Assembly (NCBI RefSeq): GCF_003946265.1
Contig: NZ_RHNO01000002.1
Location: 62,001 to 126,000, forward strand
Length of the DNA stretch: 64,000 bases
Reading direction: 5' to 3'
DNA from: Levilactobacillus yonginensis
GTDB taxonomy: Bacteria > Bacillota > Bacilli > Lactobacillales > Lactobacillaceae
Shown: piece after piece, positions 27,377 to 36,597 of the stretch
Layout of the letters: every line of letters starts with the position of its first letter
How positions within the stretch are numbered: the first letter of the stretch is position 1
Translations under genes and position numbers: made by a program
The notes under the pieces: model-generated
Told to the model about the DNA's origin: nothing
The model's database searches: none
The model's input: the letters and a program-made list of their open reading frames with translations, nothing else

Positions 27377-28186
27377 TTGAAAGAGGTCATGACCTTATTT
27401 AAAGAACAGATTTCAAGTATCGGGATTATTTTTCGGATTTCTCGTTACGAGGATCAAGCAAGTTACCAAAGCCATTATTTAGGTTTAGCTTGGGAATACT
27501 TATACCCCCTGATTCAAATCGGGATTTACTGGTTAGTCTTCGGTGTTGGGTTGAAACATGGTCAACCATTGAACGGGGTGGGATACCTGCCTTGGATGGT
27601 GATTGGGATTACCCCCTGGTTCTTCATGAACCGGGCAACGTTGGATGCGTCTAAGAGTATCTACCAACGGGTCAACATGGTTGCCAAGATGAAGTTTCCA
27701 GTCTCAGCGTTGCCGACGATTAAAGTGGTCAGCAACCTCAGTTCTTTCTGGACGATGATGGTTTTCTCCATCTTTATCGGTTTGCTGAATGGTGTCTATC
27801 CACAAGTTTCTTGGTTACAGTGGATCTACTACTTCTTCGCCATGATTTGCTTGTTAGTGGCGTTAGGTGTGTTGAACTCTTGTATCAGTGTCCTGGTTCG
27901 TGACTACCACATCCTGTTACAATCCGTGATGCGGATGTTATTCTACGTGTCCGGTGTGCTGTTTAACTTTGTGACTACGTCCTTCCCGGCACCATTCGTG
28001 CATTTACTAGAATTAAACCCGTACTATTACATTGTTAATGGGTTCCGGGAATCCTTTATTGGGACCGGCTGGTTCTGGCAACATCCAATGTTGACGCTGG
28101 AATTTTGGTCCTTCGTTTTCTTCGTGCTGTTGATTGGGTCACACTTGCATTACAAGTTCCGATCACGGTTCGTCGACTTAATTTAA
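27377..28186 (+). CDS. tagG: Teichoic acid ABC transporter permease, TagG-like
   Basis: The 269-residue ABC-2 type permease has six hydrophobic helices and the family start MKEVMTLFKEQISSIGIIFR with RISRYEDQASYQSHYLGLAWEYL. That N-terminus is characteristic of TagG in lactobacilli. It moves lipid-linked teichoic acid across the membrane together with the ATPase TagH. The TTG start at 27377 has AAAGGAG upstream. No tagH lies next to it in this window, which is unusual because tagGH are often paired. Confidence 0.92.
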   Translation: MKEVMTLFKEQISSIGIIFRISRYEDQASYQSHYLGLAWEYLYPLIQIGIYWLVFGVGLKHGQPLNGVGYLPWMVIGITPWFFMNRATLDASKSIYQRVNMVAKMKFPVSALPTIKVVSNLSSFWTMMVFSIFIGLLNGVYPQVSWLQWIYYFFAMICLLVALGVLNSCISVLVRDYHILLQSVMRMLFYVSGVLFNFVTTSFPAPFVHLLELNPYYYIVNGFRESFIGTGWFWQHPMLTLEFWSFVFFVLLIGSHLHYKFRSRFVDLI

Positions 28187-28205
28187 TTGAAAGGAGCAAC
28201 CTCAA

Positions 28206-29426
28206 ATGGCTAAAGGTTTACAAGGTATCATTCGGTCATTGAAGCTTGTTGCTCGCTGTGGGCTCATCGTGTTGAACGATGGGCTTATTTGTTTACCAAT
28301 CAAACGGCAACAAGTCATCTTTGAAAGTTTTAATGGCAAGGACGTCAATGACAATCCAGCCGCAATTTATCGAGAGCTGGTGCGAGAAGATCCCGCGTAC
28401 GCGCAGACAGCCTATTTCAGTGTGAAACCCAGTGAATATGCGAGCTTACACGCTAAGTATCCTGAAATTAAGTTGGTCAAGCGCTTTACACCAGGTTGGG
28501 TTGCGCTGATGGCTCGGGCAGAGTTTTGGGTCTTAAATTCACGGCTGCCTAACTGGTGGCACAAAAATCGGCGGACTACGACGATTCAGACCTGGCACGG
28601 AACGCCCTTGAAAAAATTAGGGGCCGACATCGAACACGTCGCAATTCCCGGAACTACCACGGCAGCCTATCATCAAGAATTTGTGACGGCCGCGCAACGG
28701 TGGGATTACCTCATTGCCCCTAACCAATACTCACAAGATATTTTCAAATCGGCTTTTGGGTTTCGCAACCACGCTTTAGCAATCGGCTATCCCCGTAACG
28801 ATGTGCTATACACAACCAGTGACCAGCAAATTATGGCGATAAAAGCGGCGCTCCTCGGGCCGGTTACTGGACCAGTGGTCACTTATGCCCCAACCTGGCG
28901 TGATGACATGGCGGTTCGGCCGGGCGTCTATCAGTTTGACTTGCCATTTGATCTGGGTGAATTCTTCCAACACGTTCCCGCGGGGACGCACCTGGTTATT
29001 CGACCCCATTACCTGGTAAAGGATGCCATTGATATTCGTGGTTTTGAGGATTGTGTCACGGTACTGGCGGACACGGACATTGCGCAATTGTATTTGATTT
29101 CAGATCTGCTGATTACGGACTACTCGTCGGTCATGTTTGACTTCGCTAATTTAAAACGGCCGGAGCTGTTCTTTGCCTATGACTTGGCACACTATCGTGA
29201 TCAGCTCCGCGGGTTTTACTTTGATTATGAAAAAGAAATTCCGGGACCGTTGGTGACCACGGCGACGGCCTTTTATCAACGACTAGATGATTGGGCAACG
29301 GCCGGTGAGTTTACGGGTTTTGCGGACCGTCAAGCCGCTTTCTATCACAAGTTCTGTGAGTGGGAGGACGGAACAGCAAGTCGGCAGGTAGCACAGATTA
29401 TTCTTCACGGAAGGGATGCAGAGTAA
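28206..29426 (+). CDS. CDP-glycerol glycerophosphotransferase, TagF-like
   Basis: The 406-residue protein has the polymerase-family signature [42 protein letters not shown] and [19 protein letters not shown], with a final [20 protein letters not shown]. The [10 protein letters not shown] motif resembles TagF/TarF/TarL-type enzymes that extend or prime the glycerol-phosphate chain; which one cannot be decided. A GAAAGGAG site lies upstream of the ATG. Its stop overlaps the nfo start by one base (TAATG). Confidence 0.88.
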   Translation: MAKGLQGIIRSLKLVARCGLIVLNDGLICLPIKRQQVIFESFNGKDVNDNPAAIYRELVREDPAYAQTAYFSVKPSEYASLHAKYPEIKLVKRFTPGWVALMARAEFWVLNSRLPNWWHKNRRTTTIQTWHGTPLKKLGADIEHVAIPGTTTAAYHQEFVTAAQRWDYLIAPNQYSQDIFKSAFGFRNHALAIGYPRNDVLYTTSDQQIMAIKAALLGPVTGPVVTYAPTWRDDMAVRPGVYQFDLPFDLGEFFQHVPAGTHLVIRPHYLVKDAIDIRGFEDCVTVLADTDIAQLYLISDLLITDYSSVMFDFANLKRPELFFAYDLAHYRDQLRGFYFDYEKEIPGPLVTTATAFYQRLDDWATAGEFTGFADRQAAFYHKFCEWEDGTASRQVAQIILHGRDAE

Positions 29427-30355
29427 TGGCTGAATTTTTAATTGGATCACACGTTAGTATGAAGGGTAAGGACATGTTGTTGGGTTCAGCCCAAGAGGCG
29501 GCTAGTTTCGGTGAAAATGTCTTCATGGTTTATACCGGGGCACCTCAGAACACACGGCGTAAACCCATTGAAGAATTGAATATTGAAGCGGGTAAGGCGT
29601 TCATGGCGGATCATCAGCAGCGGGCGGTCGTCGTTCACGCGCCATACGTGGTCAACTTAGGCAATACGACCAAGCCGCAAAATTATGGCTTTGCTGTAGA
29701 ATTTTTAACGGCCGAGGTCAAACGGGCAGCGGCCATTGGCGCCACTCAGATTGTCCTGCATCCAGGGGCCCACGTAGGTGCCGGCGCCGACGTAGCCATT
29801 GCGCAAATTGCGAAGGGACTTGACGAAATTCTTGGTTCAGCCAAGGAACCAGTCCAGATTGCGTTGGAAACTATGGCTGGCAAGGGAACCGAAGTTGGTC
29901 GCACCTTTGAGGAGTTAGCGGCCATTATGGACGCCGCTGCGGCCAATGACCGGCTGTCAGTCTGCTTTGACACCTGTCATACTAGTGACGCCGGTTACGA
30001 CATTGCTGGTGATTTTGACGGGGTTTTGCGGGAGTTTGACCAGGTCATTGGGTTGGACAAGTTGAAGGTGATTCACCTGAACGATTCCAAGAACCCTCAG
30101 GGGAGTCACAAGGACCGGCACACCAATATTGGCTTGGGAACACTGGGGTTTGACGTGTTGAATGGCGTGGCCCATCATCCCCAATTGACGTCAGTACCGA
30201 AGATCATGGAGACGCCTGTGATTGGACCAGACCGCAAGCATGGGGTCAATCCTCATGGTTATGAGGTTGCCATGCTAAAGGCTCAGCGGTTTAATCCGGA
30301 TTTAGAAGCGGATGTTTTAGCTGAGAAGCCGGTCGATGCATTTTTAACGCGTTAG
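29426..30355 (+). CDS. nfo: Endonuclease IV (apurinic/apyrimidinic)
   Basis: The 309-residue TIM-barrel enzyme carries the zinc-ligand motifs of endonuclease [74 protein letters not shown]. It cuts DNA at abasic sites in base excision repair. The ATG at 29426 overlaps the preceding stop, with a ribosome site (GGGATG) inside the upstream gene. The longer frame starting at 29360 is a shadow of that gene. Confidence 0.97.
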   Translation: MAEFLIGSHVSMKGKDMLLGSAQEAASFGENVFMVYTGAPQNTRRKPIEELNIEAGKAFMADHQQRAVVVHAPYVVNLGNTTKPQNYGFAVEFLTAEVKRAAAIGATQIVLHPGAHVGAGADVAIAQIAKGLDEILGSAKEPVQIALETMAGKGTEVGRTFEELAAIMDAAAANDRLSVCFDTCHTSDAGYDIAGDFDGVLREFDQVIGLDKLKVIHLNDSKNPQGSHKDRHTNIGLGTLGFDVLNGVAHHPQLTSVPKIMETPVIGPDRKHGVNPHGYEVAMLKAQRFNPDLEADVLAEKPVDAFLTR

Positions 30356-30418
30356 TAATGTAGGATAAACGATTCATTTTTTTCGTAGGAGTAGGAAAAG
30401 TAGGGAGAGAAATTTAAG

Positions 30419-31105
30419 ATGAAAAAAGGTGTCGATGCGCCATTAGTGCCAATCGTGTTTTTACTAGTTGGTATCGTGGGGACGGTGGTGGCAGTTACTT
30501 CTGGGGAGTGGACTAACTACCTTTTTCCACTGGCTCTGTTCTTGTTTGCGGGTATGTATTTGTATACGTCGTTGTGGGGAAAATATAGGCTTATCAAGCG
30601 AGTAGTTGCAGAAATGCAGCTTGGTGGCCATGAGCGGGTACTGGATCTGGGGACAGGTCATGGGGCTTTTCTATTGGAGATTGCTCAACGGTTAAGTGTT
30701 CCGGGAAGCGTGATTGGTTTAGACATTTGGAAACGGGGCGACCAATCAGGCAACGCAATGGCGGAGACGCAGCAGAATATTGATCAAGCTGGTGTTAGCG
30801 ACGTCAGTGAGTTGGTGACCGGAGATATGACTCGTCTGCCTTTCGAGGATAATTATTTTGATGAAGTTGTGGCGAGTCTCTCGATTCATAACGTGAAACC
30901 CAAGGCTAGTCGCCAACAAGCGATTGCTGAGGCCTACCGAGTTCTGAAGCCAGACGGCCACCTGGTGATCTTGGATATTGAACACGTCAACGAATATCGG
31001 AATCAATTGGGTCAACTTGGTTTGAGGGCAGTTAGTGTCCGACATGCTGGCCTCGATGGTATGTACGCGTTGCTGAGTACGCGAGTCTTAGTAGCTAAGA
31101 AGTAA
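30419..31105 (+). CDS. Membrane-anchored class I SAM-dependent methyltransferase
   Basis: The 228-residue protein starts with two hydrophobic helices (about residues 10-27 and 34-53), followed by a Rossmann-type methyltransferase domain with VLDLGTGHGAFLLEIAQ (motif I), VIGLDIW, LPFEDNYFDEVVASLSIHNV (motif IV) and LKPDGHLVILDIE. The substrate is unknown; the domain resembles ubiquinone/menaquinone or sterol type methyltransferases in a general way. The ATG has GGGAGAGA upstream. It converges on the PPDK regulator gene. Confidence 0.87.
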   Translation: MKKGVDAPLVPIVFLLVGIVGTVVAVTSGEWTNYLFPLALFLFAGMYLYTSLWGKYRLIKRVVAEMQLGGHERVLDLGTGHGAFLLEIAQRLSVPGSVIGLDIWKRGDQSGNAMAETQQNIDQAGVSDVSELVTGDMTRLPFEDNYFDEVVASLSIHNVKPKASRQQAIAEAYRVLKPDGHLVILDIEHVNEYRNQLGQLGLRAVSVRHAGLDGMYALLSTRVLVAKK

Positions 31106-31148
31106 GTTAGCGCTGGGACGCATCGATTCTAATTGAGTAGTGATAGCA

Positions 31149-31200
31149 AAAAAGGAAAAACGTTTGTGACTAGTTTCGGTCACAAACGTTTTTCCTTTTT
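31149..31200. terminator. Bidirectional terminator between convergent genes
   Basis: A 22-bp perfect stem (GGAAAAACGTTTGTGAC core and its complement, with A/T ends) with an 8-nt loop serves both 30419-31105 (plus) and 31207-32034 (minus). Confidence 0.95.
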
Positions 31201-31206
31201 AGAAGG

Positions 31207-32034
31207 CTAATCGGCTAAAGGATGAGGAATCAAGTCGTAATCCACACTTTCCATAATTAGTGTGGCAGTTTCTTCAATCGACTTGTTTGAGACGTCGATT
31301 ACTAGGCACCCAATCTTCTTGTAGATTTTCTGAGCGTAGTCCAACTCTTCACTGATCTTCTTAGTATCGGAGTAGGCACTGTCCGCAGGTAGGCCGTAAG
31401 ACAACATCCGTTCCTGACGAATCTTTCTGAGTGATTCCGGCTTGTTGGTCAGACCGAAAATTCGTTTGGGGTCGACCTGCCACAGTTCGTCTGGAAGCTG
31501 CGTAGTAGGACCTAACGGCAGGTTGGCGACCCGTAAGTTCCGGTTGGCCAGGAACAGAGACAACGGTGTCTTAGACGTCCGTGAGACCCCGAGAATGACG
31601 ATGTCAGCCTTAAGAAGACCAGTGGGGTCCTTACCGTCATCGTAGGTCACGGCGAACTCCATGGCGGCAATACGGTCGAAATACGTATCATTCAGGTTGT
31701 GGACCAGTCCGGGAACGCCCTCGGGTTCCAAGTTGGTGGCCTGACGCATCACGGCCATGGCTGGCTGGATGCAATCAAATTGTTGTAATTGATTGGTGGC
31801 AGCGAATTCACGGACGCGCTTGCTGAGTTTGGCATTGACCAGAGTATGGAAAATCATGGCCCGCTGTTTCTTAGCGAGGTTGAGGATACCATCGAGAATC
31901 GAGTCCGTCTGAATGAACGGGAAGCGTTGATAGCTAGCTTTAATCGTGGGAAACTGGGAGATAGCAGTTTGCGCAACGGTCAGGGCCGTTTCACCTGAAG
32001 AATCGGAAACGATGAAGATATTTATCTGTGGCAT
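31207..32034 (-). CDS. ppsR: Pyruvate, phosphate dikinase regulatory protein (DUF299)
   Basis: The 275-residue protein has the DUF299 signatures IFIVSDSSGETA at the start, the P-loop-like LGVSRTSKTPLSLFLAN, and MLSYGLPADSAYSD near the C-terminus. This bifunctional kinase/pyrophosphorylase switches PPDK or PEP synthase activity by ADP-dependent phosphorylation and phosphate-dependent dephosphorylation. The ATG at 32034 has GAGGAG at good spacing; the TTG at 32043 is less likely. No dikinase gene lies in the window. Confidence 0.95.
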   Translation of the reverse strand: MPQINIFIVSDSSGETALTVAQTAISQFPTIKASYQRFPFIQTDSILDGILNLAKKQRAMIFHTLVNAKLSKRVREFAATNQLQQFDCIQPAMAVMRQATNLEPEGVPGLVHNLNDTYFDRIAAMEFAVTYDDGKDPTGLLKADIVILGVSRTSKTPLSLFLANRNLRVANLPLGPTTQLPDELWQVDPKRIFGLTNKPESLRKIRQERMLSYGLPADSAYSDTKKISEELDYAQKIYKKIGCLVIDVSNKSIEETATLIMESVDYDLIPHPLAD

Positions 32035-32111
32035 GGCGAGCAACTCCTCTAAACGTTTTCTTCTAGTTTAACCCGTCTACGAAATCGGTTCAAATTTTAT
32101 TGCCAGCGTTA

Positions 32112-32140
32112 TTGACGCGGTTTGGCTGTTTATGTATAAT
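32112..32140 (+). promoter_or_regulatory. Promoter of rpsU
   Basis: TTGACG (32112-32117) and TATAAT (32135-32140) are separated by 17 bp, a near-consensus promoter. Confidence 0.88.
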
Positions 32141-32214
32141 AGTTAAGAACCGTTACGCCGGTGGAGAGATTCCAACCGACGTTATTACTTGTGCTCGGAG
32201 GGAGGGAATTTTAT

Positions 32215-32403
32215 ATGGCAAAGACAGTCGTTCGCAAAAACGAGTCTTTTGACGACGCTCTTCGGCGCTTCAAACGTACGGTTTCCCGTAGCGGTACTTT
32301 ACAAGAATACCGTAAACGTGAATTTTACGAAAAACCAAGTGTGAAGAAAAAGTTAAAATCAGAAGCTGCGCGTAAGCGTAAAGCCAAGAAGAAGCGTTTC
32401 TAA
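32215..32403 (+). CDS. rpsU: 30S ribosomal protein S21
   Basis: The 62-residue protein [20 protein letters not shown] with a very basic C-terminal tail ([11 protein letters not shown]) is a standard S21. The ATG at 32215 follows GGAGGGAGGGAA; the upstream in-frame start at 32161 adds a non-conserved extension. S21 helps 30S subunits select mRNA. It has its own strong promoter and terminator and stands alone. Confidence 0.98.
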   Translation: MAKTVVRKNESFDDALRRFKRTVSRSGTLQEYRKREFYEKPSVKKKLKSEAARKRKAKKKRF

Positions 32404-32424
32404 TAGCTCTTTTTGCAAGTTAAC

Positions 32425-32462
32425 GAAAAAGCCTCAAGGTCTTCGGACCCTGAGGTTTTTTT
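32425..32462 (+). terminator. Terminator of rpsU
   Basis: CCTCAAGGTC and GACCCTGAGG pair around a TTCG tetraloop, followed by seven T residues. Confidence 0.95.
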
Positions 32463-32546
32463 GTTGCCATTTTAGTGATTCTTGGTCAGTTAGTTAATCG
32501 TTACCAGAAATAATTTTATAAACAAGTTGCGAATATATATGCAGAA

Positions 32547-33581
32547 CTAATCCGCGTTAGTTAACACAACTTTACCGATCATTCGGTTAGTTTCCACCAG
32601 GGCGTGAGCGGCTCGCATGTTGGCCGCATTGATGGGCGTCAATGTTTTGTTGAGGGTGGAGACTAAGGTACCGGCGTCTAGCAGTTGGGCGACGCGCTCC
32701 AAAATTTGGTGCTGACTGATCATGTCCGGGGTCTCAAAGTAGGACTTGGTGTACATCCATTCCCAGGCGAAGGTCGCACGCTTGGTTTTCAACGCCTGCA
32801 GGTCGAGCGGACTATCGGTCTTTCCCGTGATAGAGACAATGGTGCCACTGGGCCGAATCAGCGACACGATTTCTGACCAGTGTTGGTTCAAGTTACTCAG
32901 TTCCAGAATGTAATCCACGGTTGGGTAGCCTAAGGCTTGGACTTGAGCAACCAAGTCTTGACGATGATTGACGACTGCATCTGCCCCATGTGCTTTGGTC
33001 CAGGCAATCGTTTCGGGGCGTGAGGCCGTTGCAATGACCGTCAATCCAGCTAAATGGGCCAACTGGGTGGCCATGGAACCCACGCCACCCGCACCGTTGA
33101 TTACCAGTAAAGTCTTACTGGCGTTGGCTTGGGGGGTGTCGACCTGCAGATGCATTTGTTCAAAGAGGGCTTCCCACGCGGTCAAGGAAGTCAAGGGGAC
33201 TGCTGCAATTTCTGCGGGGGTCAATTGTGTGGGGGCGTGGCCGACGATTCGTTCGTCCACGAGGTGGTACTCACTGTCCGTTCCTGGCCGTTTAAACGAA
33301 CCGGCGTAAAAGACCTGGTCGCCTGGTTCAAAGAGGCTGACCGCCGAGCCAACCGCCTCTACGGTGCCGTACGCGTCCCAGCCGATAACCTTAGGCTGGT
33401 CGAGTGGGTCCGTGGTGCCCCGGCGAACACCAGTGTCCACGGGATTGACGGACGTTGCAATGATTTTGACCAGGATGTCGTGACCAGTGGGTATTGGTTT
33501 GGGTTCAAAAAATTCGATGAAACTTTTTTCATCTGTAAGTGGCAGGTTCTGCGTGAACCCGATGGCCCGCATGTCTGACAT
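32547..33581 (-). CDS. Zinc-independent quinone oxidoreductase-like protein (MDR superfamily)
   Basis: The 344-residue protein has the medium-chain dehydrogenase/reductase layout: SVNPVDTGVRRG and VIGWDAYGTVEAVGSAV in the catalytic half, then the NADPH-binding LVINGAGGVGSMATQLA motif. It lacks the structural zinc cysteine cluster, which fits the quinone oxidoreductase (zeta-crystallin-like) branch. It should reduce quinones or enones using NADPH; the substrate is unknown. AAAGGAAG lies 7 bp before the ATG at 33581. It is a single gene. Confidence 0.9.
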   Translation of the reverse strand: MSDMRAIGFTQNLPLTDEKSFIEFFEPKPIPTGHDILVKIIATSVNPVDTGVRRGTTDPLDQPKVIGWDAYGTVEAVGSAVSLFEPGDQVFYAGSFKRPGTDSEYHLVDERIVGHAPTQLTPAEIAAVPLTSLTAWEALFEQMHLQVDTPQANASKTLLVINGAGGVGSMATQLAHLAGLTVIATASRPETIAWTKAHGADAVVNHRQDLVAQVQALGYPTVDYILELSNLNQHWSEIVSLIRPSGTIVSITGKTDSPLDLQALKTKRATFAWEWMYTKSYFETPDMISQHQILERVAQLLDAGTLVSTLNKTLTPINAANMRAAHALVETNRMIGKVVLTNAD

Positions 33582-33729
33582 AACAAAACTTCCTTTCGGT
33601 TTGACTGAGGGGTGAAAGTGACGCCATTTTGTTGATTTAAGCTAATCTTGGCAATAAGGAATGACTATATCTGACAGAGATTTAAAACTTTCTATTTGCT
33701 ATTGTAACAGTCTGTGTTTCATAATATTG

Positions 33730-33875
33730 AACTAAAGGTCGAAGGCTCGAAAATCAATATCAAACCAGGAATAATAAGGCGTTATAGGCTTCAAGCGAGG
33801 GGCAAGACCGTCCCGTCCTTCCCACCGTGTTCCAGTCCAAATTTGGCGAACGGTAAGGCGGTAAGTTTCCACTAT
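33730..33875 (-). repeat. Deleted derivative of the composite element, copy R6
   Basis: The left end AACTAAAGGTCGAAGGCTCG (33730-33749) corresponds to the 55431 end of the 55 kb element. The rest (GGCTTCAAGCGAGGGGCAAG to CGAACGGTAAGGCGG) matches R4 on the minus strand. The whole middle, including the P3/P4 hairpins and one outer arm, is missing. It occupies the 33582-34003 gap, which shows no gene. Confidence 0.75.
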
Positions 33876-34003
33876 TGTGAGTTCTCACGGCAAGGATAGC
33901 ATGAAAACTGGGACAATCCAATTGAGAAGGATAACTTTACCTGACGCTAGCGCAGATAAGGTGTAAACTTATCTTTAACAATGAAATTTTAGGAGGAACT
34001 ACA

Positions 34004-34450
34004 ATGAGTTTAGAGACCCAACTCAACACTGATTTAAAGACGGCCATGAAGGCCCACGACAAGCTTTCCTTGAACGTTATCCGCATGATGAAGGCGGCTT
34101 TGACGAACGAAAAGGTCAAAGCTGGTCATGACTTAACGTCTGAAGAAGAGTTAACGGTGGTTTCCCGCGAGTTAAAGCAGCGGAAAGAATCCATGACAGA
34201 ATTTGCCAAGGGTAACCGGGATGACTTGGTTGAAGGTGTGAAGGCAGAAATTGAGATCGTTGAAAAGTATGCGCCAAAGCAGTTGAGCGCTGATGAAATC
34301 ACGAAGATCGTTGCCGACAGCATTGCTAAGGTCTCCGCTAGTGGTATGGGTGACTTTGGTAAGGTCATGGGTGCCGTGATGCCTCAGGTTAAGGGGAAAG
34401 CCGATGGCGCCCTGGTTAACCAGACCGTTAAAGCCCAATTGAACAAGTAA
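34004..34450 (+). CDS. yqeY: GatB/YqeY domain protein
   Basis: The 148-residue protein MSLETQLNTDLKTAMKAHDK is a stand-alone YqeY: an N-terminal helical domain (with LNVIRMMKAALTNEKVKAG) and the C-terminal tail domain shared with GatB (EKYAPKQLSADEITKIV and GMGDFGKVMGAVMPQVKGKADGALVNQTVKAQL). The role is likely tRNA-related but not proven. AGGAGG lies 8 bp before the ATG. In Firmicutes yqeY often sits near phoH and ybeY after rpsU, as here. Confidence 0.95.
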   Translation: MSLETQLNTDLKTAMKAHDKLSLNVIRMMKAALTNEKVKAGHDLTSEEELTVVSRELKQRKESMTEFAKGNRDDLVEGVKAEIEIVEKYAPKQLSADEITKIVADSIAKVSASGMGDFGKVMGAVMPQVKGKADGALVNQTVKAQLNK

Positions 34451-34513
34451 AGTTTTTCGATCGCTGCGAATCCGTTTCGTAGCGATTTTTTTGCCAAGTG
34501 AGGAGGGGCACTC

Positions 34514-35002
34514 ATGACATTAACTTATCAGCGGGTTCAGACGCCCAGTGATGATCAGTACACCTTACTTTTACTGGCTGACCCCAGTCAACGATTGCTT
34601 GCATCGTATGTTCCCAAGAGCCACGTGTATGCCGCCAACGATCGGTCAGGGCTAGCCGGAATGTTAGTCTTACGGTCACGGTCTAATCAGGTCATAGAAA
34701 TCATGAACGTGGCCGTGACACCAGCTAAACAGCATCAGGGCTATGGGCGAGCGCTACTCACGTTTGCTCGGCAGTGGGCGATTGAACGGGGCTATCGGAC
34801 AGTTCGAATCGCCACCGGAACGACTAGTCTGTGGCAGCTCTACCTTTATCAGCAATGTGGCTTTCGGGTGGTGGCGGTTGAGCGGGACTATTTCACTGCG
34901 AACTACAGCCAACCCATCGTGGAAAATGGCTTGGTATTACGGGATCGGCTAGTCCTAGAATTGCCAATTACATTGCCGCAATTACCCATTAACGAGCAGT
35001 AG
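34514..35002 (+). CDS. GNAT family acetyltransferase
   Basis: The 162-residue protein has a GNAT core: IMNVAVTPAKQHQGYGRALL contains the acetyl-CoA binding Q-x-x-G-x-G/A motif, followed by ARQWAIERGYRTVRIATG and LYLYQQCGFRVV. The acceptor substrate is unknown. It starts 63 bp after yqeY with GAGGAGGGG upstream, and sits before the phoH promoter. Confidence 0.88.
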   Translation: MTLTYQRVQTPSDDQYTLLLLADPSQRLLASYVPKSHVYAANDRSGLAGMLVLRSRSNQVIEIMNVAVTPAKQHQGYGRALLTFARQWAIERGYRTVRIATGTTSLWQLYLYQQCGFRVVAVERDYFTANYSQPIVENGLVLRDRLVLELPITLPQLPINEQ

Positions 35003-35048
35003 GACGCGCCGTTGAATGGCTACCGAACGAGTTTTCACGCGCAATCCT

Positions 35049-35076
35049 TTTACAATCCCCGGTGTTATGCTAAAAT
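35049..35076 (+). promoter_or_regulatory. Probable phoH operon promoter
   Basis: TTTACA (35049-35054) and TAAAAT (35071-35076) with a 16-bp spacer and an upstream TGC lie about 46 bp before phoH. Confidence 0.6.
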
Positions 35077-35122
35077 TTGAGTATCAGTAACGTCAAAAAT
35101 AAAGACAAAGGAGCCACCGTAT

Positions 35123-36109
35123 TTGACTGAGAACGCGACGATTGAAAAAGAATATATTTTGGAGCGACCAGAGGACGAAGCTGCCCTGTTGGGGGCTCAG
35201 GATCAATTTGTGACCTTGCTTGAAGAGGGACTGAACGTCACCATCAAGCCCTTTGGAAATTCAATCAAAGTTGCTGGGGCCGCTGAAGCGGTCGACCACA
35301 CGTTGGCTATCTTACGCAACATGAGTGACCTCCTGGCTAAGGGCATTAAATTAAATAGTGCTGACGTCATCAGCGCCATGAAGATGGCGGACAAGGGGAC
35401 GCTGACTTACTTTAAAGACTTTTACACCGAGACCTTGATCAAGGATGCCAAGGGTCGGGCCGTGCGGGTCAAGAACTTTGGCCAACGCCAGTACATTGAT
35501 TCCATCAAGCACAACGACATTACCTTCGGGATTGGACCTGCCGGGACCGGGAAAACGTATCTGGCCGTGGTTATGGCGGTGTCCGCGTTAAAGCACGGGG
35601 ATGTGGAAAAATTGATCATTACCCGCCCAGCCGTTGAGGCCGGTGAGAGCCTGGGCTTCTTACCCGGTGACTTGAAGGAAAAAGTTGATCCATACCTGCG
35701 GCCAATCTACGATGCGCTGTACGCTATCCTGGGGGCCGAGCATACGACGCGGTTGATGGATCGTGGGGTCATTGAAATTGCACCACTGGCCTACATGCGT
35801 GGGCGGACGCTGGAATCTGCGTTCGTTATCTTGGACGAAGCCCAAAACACGACGAACATGCAAATGAAGATGTTCCTGACGCGGCTGGGTTTTGGATCTA
35901 AGATGATTGTCAACGGGGATATTTCACAAATTGACTTGCCACACAATGCTAAATCGGGGTTGATTCAGGCCCAAAACATTTTACAAAACGTGTCGCACAT
36001 TAACTTTGTGACCTTTAACGCGGATGATGTTGTTCGGCACCCAGTGGTTGCCCGCATCATTAATGCTTATGAGGCCAACGATACTAAACCAAATGGAGCT
36101 AAAAAATAA
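35123..36109 (+). CDS. phoH: PhoH-like ATPase
   Basis: The 328-residue protein has an N-terminal KH-like segment (TIKPFGNSIKVAGAAEAVD) and a P-loop ATPase with Walker A GPAGTGKTYLAVVMA, ITRPAVEAGESLGFLPGD, and Walker B FVILDEAQNTT. This is the PhoH family, RNA-linked ATPases found beside ybeY. The TTG start at 35123 has AAAGGAG upstream. Its TAA stop overlaps the ybeY ATG by one base. Confidence 0.96.
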   Translation: MTENATIEKEYILERPEDEAALLGAQDQFVTLLEEGLNVTIKPFGNSIKVAGAAEAVDHTLAILRNMSDLLAKGIKLNSADVISAMKMADKGTLTYFKDFYTETLIKDAKGRAVRVKNFGQRQYIDSIKHNDITFGIGPAGTGKTYLAVVMAVSALKHGDVEKLIITRPAVEAGESLGFLPGDLKEKVDPYLRPIYDALYAILGAEHTTRLMDRGVIEIAPLAYMRGRTLESAFVILDEAQNTTNMQMKMFLTRLGFGSKMIVNGDISQIDLPHNAKSGLIQAQNILQNVSHINFVTFNADDVVRHPVVARIINAYEANDTKPNGAKK

Positions 36110-36597
36110 TGGATTTAGAGATTTTTGATAAAACTGCTAACGGTGTTCCAGACAAGCACGTCACGATGATTCGTGAGGTGTTGGAATTTGCCGGCAAGTA
36201 CATTAAATTGGCAGAAAACACGGAAATGTCCGTGACGTTGATGAATAACGAAGACATTCATCGAATCAATAAGGAATACCGGGGCGTTGACCGTGCAACC
36301 GACGTCATCAGTTTTGCGATTGAAGACGACGATGACGAGGATGAAGAGTTCCCGCTGGTCATGGACGAAGAAATGGCTGCTGAAATTCCTGAAAACATTG
36401 GTGATATCTTTGTTTCGATGGATAAAGTTGAAGAACAAGCGGAGTACCTGGGCCATTCCTACGAACGGGAATTGGGTTTTCTCGTGGTCCATGGTTTCTT
36501 GCACCTGAACGGCTACGACCACATGAAGCCCGAAGATGAAAAGGTCATGTTCAAGTTGCAGGCCGACATTTTAGATGCCTATGGCCTCAAGCGATAA
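36109..36597 (+). CDS. ybeY: Endoribonuclease YbeY
   Basis: The 162-residue metalloprotein has the zinc motif HGFLHLNGYDH (three His ligands) and the upstream RGVDRATDVISFA signature. An acidic insertion (EDDDDEDEEFPLV) is somewhat long. YbeY takes part in 16S rRNA 3' end maturation and ribosome quality control. It starts within the phoH stop (TAATG) and its end overlaps the dgkA start by 17 bases, so the genes are tightly coupled. Confidence 0.97.
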   Translation: MDLEIFDKTANGVPDKHVTMIREVLEFAGKYIKLAENTEMSVTLMNNEDIHRINKEYRGVDRATDVISFAIEDDDDEDEEFPLVMDEEMAAEIPENIGDIFVSMDKVEEQAEYLGHSYERELGFLVVHGFLHLNGYDHMKPEDEKVMFKLQADILDAYGLKR

